A stretch of DNA of 45,467 nucleotides from Clostridia bacterium (GCA_900771085.1 CAAGMR010000009.1:1-45467), one strand, 5' to 3'. Positions 8,865 to 17,618 are shown, counted from the stretch's first letter. The notes: generated by a model from the letters alone, not told the origin. Numbers and translations: made by a program.

Positions 8865-9497
8865 ATGAGTAATTTCAGTAATCAGGTAAAAGAGCTTATG
8901 GATGGAGCTCTTACTATTCCAAATATCCTTACAGCAATAAGAATTGTGCTTATTCCTGTATTCTTTGTGCTTTACCTTAAGGGAGCCATTATAGCAGCTG
9001 TAATCATCGTTATTCTTTCAGGACTTACAGACTTCCTTGACGGCAAAATTGCCAGAAAGTTCAATATGGTAAGTAACCTCGGAAAAATCCTTGATCCTAT
9101 AGCTGATAAACTTACACAGATTGCGCTTGCCATGGTATTTTTCTTCACATATCACGGCTGCGATGATCCTATACTTTCCAAAGCAAGCTGGCTTTTCTGG
9201 CTCTTTGTAATTAAAGAGTTTGCCATGCTTGTTGGTGGCTTTATGCTTCTTAACAGAAACATAAAACCAACCGCCGCTATTATGTATGGCAAAGTGGCAA
9301 CCTTTGCCTATTATCTTGTAATGATACTTATACTCATGTTCTCACCATTCTTCGGTGTGTTCTCAAAGTGGTGGACAATGCCATCCCTGTTGATAGTAGT
9401 AATGGTATGCATTTCAATTGTACTCACTTTCGTGGCTCTCGGAGCCTATGCACCTGATGCCATTAAGCAGATTAAAGGTTCTTCAAACGAGGACTAA
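8865..9497 (+). CDS. pgsA: CDP-diacylglycerol--glycerol-3-phosphate 3-phosphatidyltransferase
   Basis: 210 aa membrane enzyme of the CDP-alcohol phosphotransferase family; it makes phosphatidylglycerophosphate, the precursor of phosphatidylglycerol. The catalytic pattern D-x2-DG-x2-AR-x8-G-x3-D-x3-D is complete: Asp56, Asp59-Gly60, Ala63-Arg64, Gly73, Asp77, Asp81. The opening LTIPNILTAIRIVLIPVF is typical of PgsA. The ribosome binding site AAGGAG is well placed before ATG 8865. Another CDP-alcohol transferase specificity is possible, but PgsA is the best fit. Confidence 0.93.
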   Translation: MSNFSNQVKELMDGALTIPNILTAIRIVLIPVFFVLYLKGAIIAAVIIVILSGLTDFLDGKIARKFNMVSNLGKILDPIADKLTQIALAMVFFFTYHGCDDPILSKASWLFWLFVIKEFAMLVGGFMLLNRNIKPTAAIMYGKVATFAYYLVMILILMFSPFFGVFSKWWTMPSLLIVVMVCISIVLTFVALGAYAPDAIKQIKGSSNED

Positions 9498-9533
9498 GGT
9501 GCAACTAATCCCACGTAGAAAGGAGCACAAATA

Positions 9534-11897
9534 ATGAAACAGATTCTCTGCTCGAAATGCAAAGAAAACCCTGCAATAGTATTTGTGACTCGCAGCAACG
9601 ACCCGAATGCCGAGCCGGAAGGCTACTGCATAAAGTGTGCTGCAGAACTTAACATTGGACCTGTTAATCAGATGATGAAGGCTATGGGCGTTTCACCTGA
9701 TGACCTTGATACTCTCAGTGACCAGGTAAATGCAATGTTAGGATTTAATCCGGATGATGATTTTGAAGAGGGCGGAGCTCCTGCAATGCCTGATCTTCAG
9801 TCCATGCTCAACAATCTTGGCGGTATGGATATGGGCGAACTTATGAAAAATATGGGCGCCATGAATCTCATGAATCCTGATTCTGATGTCGAAGGCTTTG
9901 AAGAGGAACTTGAAGCTCAGGCAGGTGTGGAAACATCTGAAAAAGGTAAGAAAAAAGCCAATGGCTCTAAGGGTAAGAACAAAAAGAGACGTAATCTTTC
10001 GCTTTATGCGACAGACCTTACTCAGCGCGCCAGAGACGGTAAGCTTGACCGCATCATAGGACGCGACAAGGAGATAGACCGTGCCATTCATATCCTTTGC
10101 AGACGTTCAAAGAACAACCCTTGCCTTATTGGTGAACCGGGTGTAGGTAAAACAGCGATTGCTGAAGGACTTGCTTTGAAAATTGCTGCAGGCGATGTTC
10201 CTGCAAAGCTTGCAGACAAAGAGATTCATCTTCTCGACCTCACGGCTCTTGTTGCCGGAACACAGTTCAGAGGACAGTTTGAAAGCAGGGTAAAGGGTCT
10301 TATTGACGAAGTTAAAGCTGACGGCAATATTGTTCTCTTTATCGATGAAATCCACAATCTCGTCGGCACAGGTGATTCTGAAGGTACTATGAACGCTGCC
10401 AATATCATGAAACCGGCTCTTTCGAGAGGCGAAATTCAGGTAATTGGTGCAACAACCTTCAATGAGTATCGCAAGCACATTGAAAAGGATGCAGCTCTTG
10501 AAAGAAGATTCCAGCCTATAAAGGTTGAGGAACCTTCAATTGAAGATACTTACAATATTCTTCTTGGTATAAAGTCATACTATGAAGATTTCCACAGAGT
10601 TCAGATTACTGACAACCTTGTTCATCAGGCTGTGGTTCTTTCTGAACGTTACATTACAGACAGATTCCTTCCGGATAAGGCTATTGACCTTCTTGATGAA
10701 GCCTGCACAGCAGCAAATCTCAGAAACAAGGCAATCAGCGAATATGAACTTGCAGACAAGACTCTTAACGATATGAAGTCCCGTCTCGGCGAACTTGAGG
10801 CTGATACCGAAAATCCTGACTATGAACAGCAGGCAAAGCTCAAATCAGAGATTCTCTCATTTGAAGCAAAGATTCCTGAACTCAAAGAAGCTGCGAAGGA
10901 CAATCAGGTTCTCGAAAGCGACCTCGGTAAGGTTATCAACCTCTGGACCGGCATTCCTGCATCCAAGATTATTGAGTCAGATCTTAAAAAGCTTGCTCAT
11001 CTCGAAGATGCACTCAGAGAAAAGGTAAAGGGACAGGATGAGGCTATCGATGCAGTCGCAAAGGCAGTAAAACGCAGCCGTATTCAGATAAGTTCCAGAA
11101 GAAGACCTGCTTCATTCATTTTTGTCGGACCGACAGGTGTCGGTAAGACTGAACTTGTAAAGCAGCTTGCAAACCAGCTTTTCGATACTCCTGAAACTCT
11201 TATAAGACTCGATATGTCTGAGTTCATGGAGAAGTTCAGCGTTTCAAGAATTATTGGTTCACCTCCGGGTTATGTTGGCTACGATGAAGCCGGACAGCTC
11301 ACAGAAAAGGTTAGAAGAAAGCCTTATTCTGTAATCCTGTTCGACGAAATCGAAAAGGCTCATCCGGACGTTATGAATATTCTTCTTCAGATTCTTGATG
11401 AAGGAAGAATCAATGATGCACAGGGCAGAACAGTAAACTTTGAAAATACAGTCATTGTTATGACCTCTAATGCCGGAAGCAGCATTAAAGACACAACAGT
11501 AGGCTTTGCAAAGTCAGAGACCGATGCCTCAAGAGAGCATGCTCTTAAGGCTCTTCGCGAATTCTTAAGACCGGAATTCATCGGTCGTGTCGATGAAGTT
11601 GTGGCATTCAATTCACTTACAGAAGAAAACTACTGTGAGATTGCACTTCTCATACTTGATGAACTCAGAGAACCTCTTCTCGACAAGGGTATTAAACTCG
11701 AGATAGGCGAGGGTGTAGAGAAACTCATCGTTGGCAAAATGGAGAACACTTCAAGAGGTGCTCGTGAGCTTCGAAACGTTATAAGAAGATGTGTTGAAGA
11801 CGAAATCGCAGACATCATTATCAGCGCTGAAGGAGCGCCAGTTAAGACCATTTCTGTAAGCTCCGAAGACGGTGAAATAGCTGTTAAAGCTTTATAA
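9534..11897 (+). CDS. clpE: ATP-dependent Clp protease ATP-binding subunit, ClpE-like with N-terminal zinc finger
   Basis: 787 aa, two AAA+ rings. The N-terminus holds a four-cysteine zinc finger (Cys6, Cys9, Cys32, Cys35) instead of the double-repeat N-domain of ClpC, which points to ClpE. After a Met/Asp-rich linker (40-130) and a basic patch (137-153), D1 has Walker A GEPGVGKT at 200-207 and Walker B LFIDEIH; a short middle helical region covers about 400-455; D2 has Walker A GPTGVGKT at 532-539. The tripeptide Val656-Gly657-Phe658 is placed as the ClpP-docking loop, so it should feed ClpP. A strong ribosome binding site (AAAGGAG) precedes ATG 9534. No ctsR or mcsB is nearby, and I see no heat-shock operator. 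Confidence 0.88.
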   Translation: MKQILCSKCKENPAIVFVTRSNDPNAEPEGYCIKCAAELNIGPVNQMMKAMGVSPDDLDTLSDQVNAMLGFNPDDDFEEGGAPAMPDLQSMLNNLGGMDMGELMKNMGAMNLMNPDSDVEGFEEELEAQAGVETSEKGKKKANGSKGKNKKRRNLSLYATDLTQRARDGKLDRIIGRDKEIDRAIHILCRRSKNNPCLIGEPGVGKTAIAEGLALKIAAGDVPAKLADKEIHLLDLTALVAGTQFRGQFESRVKGLIDEVKADGNIVLFIDEIHNLVGTGDSEGTMNAANIMKPALSRGEIQVIGATTFNEYRKHIEKDAALERRFQPIKVEEPSIEDTYNILLGIKSYYEDFHRVQITDNLVHQAVVLSERYITDRFLPDKAIDLLDEACTAANLRNKAISEYELADKTLNDMKSRLGELEADTENPDYEQQAKLKSEILSFEAKIPELKEAAKDNQVLESDLGKVINLWTGIPASKIIESDLKKLAHLEDALREKVKGQDEAIDAVAKAVKRSRIQISSRRRPASFIFVGPTGVGKTELVKQLANQLFDTPETLIRLDMSEFMEKFSVSRIIGSPPGYVGYDEAGQLTEKVRRKPYSVILFDEIEKAHPDVMNILLQILDEGRINDAQGRTVNFENTVIVMTSNAGSSIKDTTVGFAKSETDASREHALKALREFLRPEFIGRVDEVVAFNSLTEENYCEIALLILDELREPLLDKGIKLEIGEGVEKLIVGKMENTSRGARELRNVIRRCVEDEIADIIISAEGAPVKTISVSSEDGEIAVKAL

Positions 11898-11904
11898 AAA
11901 TAGG

Positions 11905-11933
11905 TTGACACGCGACGGTGTGTAATGTATAAT
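11905..11933 (+). promoter_or_regulatory. Consensus sigma-A promoter of the tRNA cluster
   Basis: A perfect -35 TTGACA (11905-11910), 17-base spacer and perfect -10 TATAAT (11928-11933). Transcription should start near 11940, ahead of tRNA-Gly. It begins only eight bases after clpE ends. Confidence 0.9.
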
Positions 11934-11945
11934 TACAACCGTCGC
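11912..11945 (+). repeat. Inverted repeat overlapping the tRNA promoter
   Basis: GCGACGGT (11912-11919) pairs with ACCGTCGC (11938-11945); after a bulged G, TGTAA pairs with TTACA, giving 13 pairs in all. The dyad covers the spacer and -10. Only transcripts reading through from clpE would contain the whole hairpin. Confidence 0.8.
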
Positions 11946-11953
11946 AAAAACAC

Positions 11954-12027
<74 letters not shown>

Positions 12028-12033
12028 AAATAC

Positions 12034-12110
<77 letters not shown>

Positions 12111-12117
12111 TTTATAT

Positions 12118-12195
12118 GGTGGACGTAGCTTAGTTGGTTAAAGCGCCAGATTGTGGCTCTGGAGACCGAGGGTTCGACTCCCTCCGCTCACCCCA
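12118..12195 (+). tRNA. tRNA-His (anticodon GTG)
   Basis: Anticodon loop gives GTG. The extra G at position -1 (12118) faces C73, the histidine identity pair. The acceptor stem GTGGACG/CGCTCAC holds a G-T wobble and an A-C mismatch next to it (12123 against 12189), which is unusual. CCA is encoded. Confidence 0.95.
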
Positions 12196-12206
12196 TATTT
12201 GAAACC

Positions 12207-12238
12207 AACCGCCAAACGTTAGTGTAGGCGGTTTTTTT
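12207..12238 (+). terminator. Rho-independent terminator after tRNA-His
   Basis: AACCGCC (12207-12213) pairs with GGCGGTT (12227-12233), followed by a run of T. It ends the Gly-Arg-His transcript. Confidence 0.85.
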
Positions 12239-12242
12239 ATTG

Positions 12243-12248
12243 TATAAT
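12243..12248 (+). promoter_or_regulatory. Likely -10 box for tRNA-Gln
   Basis: A perfect TATAAT lies 11 bases before tRNA-Gln. No good -35 is seen; the region that would hold it overlaps the preceding terminator hairpin. Confidence 0.45.
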
Positions 12249-12258
12249 TTAAGAGCAT

Positions 12259-12333
12259 AGGGGTGTGGCCAAGTGGTTAAGGCAACGGACTTTGACTCCG
12301 TCACCGTGGGTTCAAATCCCGCCATCCCTGCCA
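12259..12333 (+). tRNA. tRNA-Gln (anticodon TTG)
   Basis: Acceptor AGGGGTG pairs with CATCCCT (one wobble, weak A1-T72 first pair as usual for Gln); stem ACGGA/TCCGT encloses CTTTGAC, giving TTG. CCA is encoded. It is separated from the other three tRNAs by a terminator, so it may have its own promoter. Confidence 0.96.
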
Positions 12334-12335
12334 GA

Positions 12336-12368
12336 CCGTCGCAATTCTTTTGCGGCGGCCCTTTTTTT
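12336..12368 (+). terminator. Rho-independent terminator after tRNA-Gln
   Basis: CCGTCGCAA (12336-12344) pairs with TTGCGGCGG (12350-12358), followed after CC by seven T. Confidence 0.88.
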
Positions 12369-12411
12369 GCCCGAATTCCTTTAAATATAAGCGATTATCT
12401 GTTAAAATTAA

Positions 12412-12441
12412 TTGTTAGTTTATTTTAATAAACTGTATAGA
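12412..12441 (+). promoter_or_regulatory. Putative promoter with internal dyad, six-gene peptidase-lar operon
   Basis: A possible -35 TTGTTA (12412-12417) and -10 TATAGA (12436-12441) with an 18-base spacer. The spacer is almost entirely the perfect dyad AGTTTATTTTAATAAACT (12417-12434; 7-base arms), placed where a repressor would compete with RNA polymerase. The promoter match is only moderate. Confidence 0.45.
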
Positions 12442-12455
12442 ACGAGGAATCAATT

Positions 12456-13487
12456 ATGGATATTAAAGAAGCTATCTTAAAGCTCGCTTCAGCTGCCGGA
12501 GTATCCGGTACCGAAGCAGAGGCTGCCGAACTGGCAAAAGCTATGCTCGAGCCATATTGTAAAGAAACATATATTGATAAAAGGGGAACTGTTGTCGGAA
12601 TAATGGGCTCCGGCAATGCACCTGTATTCCATCTTGATGCTCATATCGATCGCATCGGTCTCATTGTTACAGATGTTGCCGAAAGAGGCTTTGTTAAGTT
12701 TGCGAAGTGTGGTGGCATTGACGAACGCACTTTAGCAGGCATGGAAGTTACCATTCTCGGCAAGGAACCTGTTTTTGGTGTTGTTTCATCTATCCCGCCT
12801 CATCTCAGTAATGCTTCCGATGAGGGAAAAGCGAAGTCCTGCACAGACCTTGCAATTGACACAGGACTTAGTGAAGACAAGGCAAAGGAACTCATAAGAA
12901 AAGGCGACAGAGCTTACCTTAAGTCTTATCCTTGTGAACTTCTTGGAGGTCTTATGTCGATGGGTGCTCTCGACGACAGAAGCGGTGTTGCCTGCCTTAT
13001 CAAAGTCGCAGAACTCCTTTCAGAGATGTCTAACCCTCCGGCTGTTATCTTTACTTTCTCCGTTCTTGAGGAAGTAGGAGGAAAGGGTGCGGCAACAGCA
13101 TCTTTCGATATGAAACCGGACTGCAGTATTGCAGTTGATGTCAGCTTCGCTCGTACACCGGGCTGCGATAAGTCTGAAACAGCTGAGCTTTCCGCCGGTC
13201 CTATGATAGGTTATTCTCCTGTCCTTGAGCATGAGTTTTCAGAAAAGCTTGAAAGCATTGCAAAGATAAACGATATTCCTTATCAGAAGGAAATAATGAA
13301 TTCCAGAACGGGAACACATGCCGATGAACTGGCAGTAAATGCGGGCGGAGTAAAAACCGGTCTCATTTCTATCCCGCTGAAATATATGCATACGCCTGTG
13401 GAAGTTATCGACCCTGTAGATGTCGAAAATTCTGCAAAGCTTATTGCACAGTTCATTTTGTCGGAAGGAGGCGCCGAGAATGCGTGA
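12456..13487 (+). CDS. M42 family metallopeptidase (first copy)
   Basis: 343 aa, usual for M42/FrvX-type di-metal aminopeptidases, which release N-terminal residues from peptides in the cytosol and often form large tetrahedral shells. Metal and catalytic residues are visible: His63-Ile-Asp65 in LDAHIDRIG, the bridging Asp in GALDDRSG, the Glu pair in LEEVGGKGA, Asp in IAVDVSF and a late His in KYMHTPVE. The more common AHxDEVG motif is AHIDRIG here, so Glu and Val of that motif are replaced by Arg and Ile. It overlaps the second copy by eight bases. Confidence 0.9.
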   Translation: MDIKEAILKLASAAGVSGTEAEAAELAKAMLEPYCKETYIDKRGTVVGIMGSGNAPVFHLDAHIDRIGLIVTDVAERGFVKFAKCGGIDERTLAGMEVTILGKEPVFGVVSSIPPHLSNASDEGKAKSCTDLAIDTGLSEDKAKELIRKGDRAYLKSYPCELLGGLMSMGALDDRSGVACLIKVAELLSEMSNPPAVIFTFSVLEEVGGKGAATASFDMKPDCSIAVDVSFARTPGCDKSETAELSAGPMIGYSPVLEHEFSEKLESIAKINDIPYQKEIMNSRTGTHADELAVNAGGVKTGLISIPLKYMHTPVEVIDPVDVENSAKLIAQFILSEGGAENA

Positions 13488-14517
13488 TAACGGCAGTCTT
13501 TTTGAAGACATCAGAGCACTTTGCGAAATTCCGGGCGTTTCCGGAAGAGAAGAAAAAGTACGTGAATACATTGAGAGCAGAATTCCTGAAGGTGTGTTTA
13601 CCAAGACAGATGCCCTTGGAAATCTCTATGCTTTCAAACCGGGAAAACAGAAGTCCCAAAAAACTATCATGATCTGCGCTCACATGGATGAAGTGGGCCT
13701 CATCATCACATACATTACAGAGGATGGTTATCTCAAGTTTGATGAACTCGGCGGTATCGATCCGGCTGTTCTCATTGGCAGAACAGTAGTTCTTGAAAGT
13801 GGAATTAAGGGCGTTATTGCTCTTAAGCATATTCATCTCTGCAGTGGCAGCGAGTCTTCAAAGATTCCGACCATGAAGGAGATGTACATTGACATAGGCG
13901 CAAAGAACCGTGAAGAAGCTGAAAAGTATGTTTCACTCGGCAGCTTTGCAACTTTTCAGTCAGACTATGTTGAGTTTGGCGAAGACAGCATAAAGATGAA
14001 GGCTCTCGACGATCGTGTGGGTTGCGCAATCATGCTGAGCCTCATTAATTCCGATATTCCTTTTGACGTTCAGTTTGTTTTCACTGTCCAGGAGGAAGTT
14101 GGTGCAAGAGGAGCAAGCGCTGCGGCCTTTAACGTAAGACCACAGATAAGCGTTATTCTTGAAACCACAACTGCAGGTGATATCTGCGGAGTGGAAGGCG
14201 AGAAGAGAGCTTGCGTACTCGGAGACGGACCTGTTGTTTCCTACATGGACAGAGGCACCGTTTATGATATGGATCTTTATCGTGCTGCCATGGTTATTGG
14301 CAAGAGCGCAGGTATTCCGGTTCAGACAAAAACACTTGTTGCCGGAGGAAACGACTCCAAAGCAGTACAGCGAGAAGCCGGCGGTTCCCGCGTAATCGCA
14401 GTATCTGTTCCAACAAGATATCTTCATTCACCGTCATGCGTTCTTACTTCTGCAGACGTTGAAAACACACTGAAACTTGTAACCGAGCTTCTGCCGGTAA
14501 TTGAAGAGATGGCATGA
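13480..14517 (+). CDS. M42 family metallopeptidase (second copy)
   Basis: 345 aa. Canonical AHMDEVG (His68, Asp70), then KALDDRVG, the Glu pair in QEEVGARGA, VILETTTAGD and the late His in TRYLHSP. The frame is open further upstream, but ATG 13480 is preferred because GGAGG lies 10 bases ahead and it gives the family's usual start. It overlaps the first copy by eight bases and the GNAT by four. The two copies are diverged paralogues; they could co-assemble or have different residue preferences, which is inference. Confidence 0.92.
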   Translation: MRDNGSLFEDIRALCEIPGVSGREEKVREYIESRIPEGVFTKTDALGNLYAFKPGKQKSQKTIMICAHMDEVGLIITYITEDGYLKFDELGGIDPAVLIGRTVVLESGIKGVIALKHIHLCSGSESSKIPTMKEMYIDIGAKNREEAEKYVSLGSFATFQSDYVEFGEDSIKMKALDDRVGCAIMLSLINSDIPFDVQFVFTVQEEVGARGASAAAFNVRPQISVILETTTAGDICGVEGEKRACVLGDGPVVSYMDRGTVYDMDLYRAAMVIGKSAGIPVQTKTLVAGGNDSKAVQREAGGSRVIAVSVPTRYLHSPSCVLTSADVENTLKLVTELLPVIEEMA

Positions 14518-15317
14518 TAACTTTAATCACTGAACTTGACGCAGAATTAAAAGAAGAAATAGTTCGCTTTTGCGAAAAGTCATGCCTTGGTATGAAGGCC
14601 GTTGGTCCTATGCTTTCATACGGCACGCAATATGATTTCGTTTTAAACTACGTCAGAAGAGATGAGCAAGGGTTTATAAATGCATTTATTTCCCGCTATT
14701 ACGGCAGCGTCACTGTTGCCGCAGCCGAGGCTTCAATGTCCGCGAGCGACATTGAAGAACTTGCAGGCTTCCTCTCAGTCACAGGCTACAGCGCCCTGAC
14801 GGCGCCGCCTGCGATAATGGAAGCCCTCGGCATCGAAGATGCCGAAACCGGCTTTGTCATGACCTATGACAAAGGCGCTGACTGTGTCGCCAATACATTT
14901 GACGGCAATGCCACAATACTTGCCAACGATGGATACCGCGAATTCTTTGATGCTATCTGCAGAAACAATCCCGGGTATATTCCATCCGGTTATGAAGACT
15001 GGCTCGTGGATATTTCTCACAGAGTCAGACATAACACGGCAGAGATATTTGGACTTTACAAAGACGAACGTGATGAGTGCATCTCTACAGTTGCAGCTCT
15101 GGTATTTGTCAACAGAACCGTATTCATGGGTGCGGTATCAACAGACCCTCGTTTCAGAGGACAGCACCTTGCGAGTACAATTATCAAATACCTGTGCGAC
15201 CGTTACAGCGACAGCACAGTTTATCTCATGTGCAAACCGGAAAAGAAGGCTTTCTATGAAAAGCTCGGCATGCACGCAGCAGGAGAGTATTCCGAATACT
15301 GCTCCAGTCAAAAATAG
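14514..15317 (+). CDS. GNAT family N-acetyltransferase (FR47-like)
   Basis: 267 aa. The C-terminal third is a GNAT fold: VSTDPRFRGQHLASTII is the acetyl-CoA loop, in which the usual second Gly of R-G-x-G-x-A is His, and MCKPEKKAFYEKLGM is the end of the fold. The N-terminal ~150 residues look like a second, degenerate GNAT-like domain (EASMSASDIEELAGFLSVTG). The acceptor is unknown. It overlaps the M42 peptidase by ATGA, so it may act on amino acids or peptides released by these enzymes; that is inference. Confidence 0.8.
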   Translation: MITLITELDAELKEEIVRFCEKSCLGMKAVGPMLSYGTQYDFVLNYVRRDEQGFINAFISRYYGSVTVAAAEASMSASDIEELAGFLSVTGYSALTAPPAIMEALGIEDAETGFVMTYDKGADCVANTFDGNATILANDGYREFFDAICRNNPGYIPSGYEDWLVDISHRVRHNTAEIFGLYKDERDECISTVAALVFVNRTVFMGAVSTDPRFRGQHLASTIIKYLCDRYSDSTVYLMCKPEKKAFYEKLGMHAAGEYSEYCSSQK

Positions 15318-15335
15318 ATTTGAAAGAGAGACACC

Positions 15336-16853
15336 ATGTTAAACGAAACTTATAAGGCTTTAAAAAGTGGAACAGACATTCGCGGAGTTGCAGTTGAGGG
15401 CGTTGAAGGACAGCATGTTCAGATTACCGATGAGATTGCGTATCGCATTGGCTTCGGCTACGTGGAATGGCTCACAGAGCACTACAAGCCACAGAATGAG
15501 GAAAAGTTCATCATTGGCGTTGGCCATGACTCAAGAATTTCAGCTGACAGACTCAGTGAGAACCTTGTAAAAGGTATTGTTGATGCGGGTGCGGACGTTA
15601 AGAACTGCGGACTTGCATCTACTCCTGCAATGTTCATGACTACAGTTAATCTCGGCTGCGATGCATCTGTGGAAATCACTGCAAGCCATCATCCATTCAA
15701 CAGAAACGGCTTTAAGTTCTTTACCCGTCTCGGCGGCATTGAAGGCTTTGAAGTTGAAGAGATTCTCGAGAAGGCACAGATGAGTGCTCTCATTCCGGCT
15801 GAGATTCCGGGTAAGGAGACAGAGGAACACTTCATGAATGCGTACGCTGAAATGCTCAGAGAAATGATCTGCAGGGAAGTTAATGCCGACGACTATACAC
15901 GTCCTCTCAGAGGTTTCAAAATAGTGGTTGATGCCGGAAACGGTGTAGGCGGATTCTACGCTACAAAGGTTCTTGAGCCTCTCGGTGCAGACGTAACAGG
16001 AAGTCAGTTCCTTGACCCGGACGGAATGTTCCCGAACCATGTTCCAAACCCTGAAGACAAGAAGGCAATGGCTTCTATTTCCAATGCGGTTCTTGCGTAT
16101 GGTGCAGACCTCGGTGTTATCTTTGATACCGACGTTGACCGTGCAGCCTGCGTTGGTCCTACAGGTAAGGAAATAAACAGAAATGCACTTATTGCTCTCG
16201 CAGCATGCATTGCTCTTGAAGGAAATGAGGGCGGTACAATCGTTACTGACTCTGTTACTTCATCCGGCCTTAAGGAGTTCATTGAAGTTCAGCTTGGCGG
16301 TAAACACTGTCGCTTTAAGCGCGGATACCGCAATGTTATAGATGAGGCAAAACGTCTCAACCTTGATGAATGCCAGAATGCACCTCTTGCAATAGAGACC
16401 TCAGGTCACGCTGCAATGAGAGAAAATTACTTCCTTGATGACGGTGCATATCTTTCTACAAAGATTATTATTAAAGCTGCCAAACTCAGAAAGACAGGCG
16501 AGACACTTGAGAGTCTTATTTCAACTCTCGTTGAGCCTAGAGAGGCAGAAGAATACAGAATCAATATTCTTGAACCTGACTTCAAAGCTTACGGTAATGA
16601 CATCATTGATGACCTTACCGGTTATATTGCTTCCAAAGAAGGTTATATTACAGCTACAGACAGCGCAGAGGGTATAAGAGCGACAAACCTTGCAGCTGAC
16701 GGCTGGTTCCTTCTCAGACTTTCCGTTCATGACCCTGTTCTTCCACTCAACATTGAGAGCAACAAGGTTGGCGGAGTAAATGTTATCCTCGATGACCTTA
16801 AGGCTTTCTTCGAGAGATATGACAGACTTGATATCAGCTGTTTTGACAGATAA
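15336..16853 (+). CDS. Phosphomannomutase/phosphoglucomutase family protein
   Basis: 505 aa alpha-D-phosphohexomutase. Domain 1 has GTDIRG near the start and the phosphoserine loop TASHHPFNRNG (HHP rather than the common HNP); domain 2 has the magnesium site DTDVDRAA; domain 3 has the sugar-binding loop ETSGHAA; domain 4 has the phosphate loop region GIRATN. It probably interconverts glucose- or mannose-1- and 6-phosphates. It is clearly different from glmM at 1460. It sits 18 bases after the GNAT gene with ribosome binding site AAAGAGAG. The exact sugar cannot be told from sequence. Confidence 0.88.
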   Translation: MLNETYKALKSGTDIRGVAVEGVEGQHVQITDEIAYRIGFGYVEWLTEHYKPQNEEKFIIGVGHDSRISADRLSENLVKGIVDAGADVKNCGLASTPAMFMTTVNLGCDASVEITASHHPFNRNGFKFFTRLGGIEGFEVEEILEKAQMSALIPAEIPGKETEEHFMNAYAEMLREMICREVNADDYTRPLRGFKIVVDAGNGVGGFYATKVLEPLGADVTGSQFLDPDGMFPNHVPNPEDKKAMASISNAVLAYGADLGVIFDTDVDRAACVGPTGKEINRNALIALAACIALEGNEGGTIVTDSVTSSGLKEFIEVQLGGKHCRFKRGYRNVIDEAKRLNLDECQNAPLAIETSGHAAMRENYFLDDGAYLSTKIIIKAAKLRKTGETLESLISTLVEPREAEEYRINILEPDFKAYGNDIIDDLTGYIASKEGYITATDSAEGIRATNLAADGWFLLRLSVHDPVLPLNIESNKVGGVNVILDDLKAFFERYDRLDISCFDR

Positions 16854-16874
16854 TTTATTAGATGGGTGATTACA

Positions 16875-17618
16875 TTGGATCTTAAAGAAATGCTCGAAAA
16901 AGTAGCAGCAGGCGAAATTTCAACAGACAGTGCATATGAACAGCTCAAGACTCTTCCTGCGGAAGAGATGGGCTTTGCTGTCGTTGATAACCACCGCCAG
17001 CTCAGAACCGGTTTTCCGGAAGTGGTATTTTGCCAGAGCAAGAAACCTGAGCAGGCTGCTCAGATTTTCAGGAAGATATATGAGGCTAACAACCTTGTGC
17101 TTGGAACAAGGGCGACCGTAGAACATTATGAAGCAGTTAAGGCTGTAATTCCGGAAGCAGAATGGCATGAAGATGCTCGCTGCATTACCATAGGCAAGCC
17201 TGAAAAGGTATTCGGAAATGTTGCCATCTGCACTGCGGGTACAACAGATATCCCTGTTGCCGAAGAGGCTGCAATTACAGCATATATGTGCGGCGCAGAC
17301 GTTCATCGTTATTACGATATCGGTGTCAGCGGCATTCACAGACTTCTCAACCGTATTGAGGATATCAGAAAAGCAAATGCCATTGTCACAATAGCCGGAA
17401 TGGAAGGTGCACTCGCAAGTGTGGTAAGCGGTCTTGTATCTTCTCCTGTAGTAGCCGTACCGACAAGCATAGGCTATGGTGCAAACTTCGGCGGCCTTTC
17501 TGCATTGCTTGCAATGCTCAACTCCTGCGCAGCAGGAACAAGCGTTGTTAATATTGATAACGGTTTCGGAGCAGGTTATCTCGCTGCTCAGATTAACAGA
17601 ATCGGGGAAAAAGAATGA
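16875..17618 (+). CDS. larB: Nickel pincer cofactor biosynthesis protein LarB
   Basis: About 247 aa. LarB carboxylates and hydrolyses nicotinic acid adenine dinucleotide, the first step to the nickel pincer nucleotide used by lactate racemase and related enzymes. The C-terminal half is the AIR-carboxylase (PurE-like) fold: GVSGIHRL, IAGMEGALASVVSGL, VPTSIGYG and NIDNGFGAGYLA. Two starts are possible: GTG 16866 has no ribosome binding site, while TTG 16875 has GGGTGA five bases ahead and gives the usual LDLKEMLEKV opening, so I chose TTG. The gene overlaps larC by four bases. Confidence 0.92.
   Translation: MDLKEMLEKVAAGEISTDSAYEQLKTLPAEEMGFAVVDNHRQLRTGFPEVVFCQSKKPEQAAQIFRKIYEANNLVLGTRATVEHYEAVKAVIPEAEWHEDARCITIGKPEKVFGNVAICTAGTTDIPVAEEAAITAYMCGADVHRYYDIGVSGIHRLLNRIEDIRKANAIVTIAGMEGALASVVSGLVSSPVVAVPTSIGYGANFGGLSALLAMLNSCAAGTSVVNIDNGFGAGYLAAQINRIGEKE

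Noticed and set aside
13960..14427. 155-aa minus-strand frame opposite the second M42 gene
   Set aside because: Antisense shadow with no start signal and no motif.
16866..16868. GTG start for larB
   Set aside because: No ribosome binding site ahead; this GTG is itself part of the GGGTGA that suits TTG 16875.
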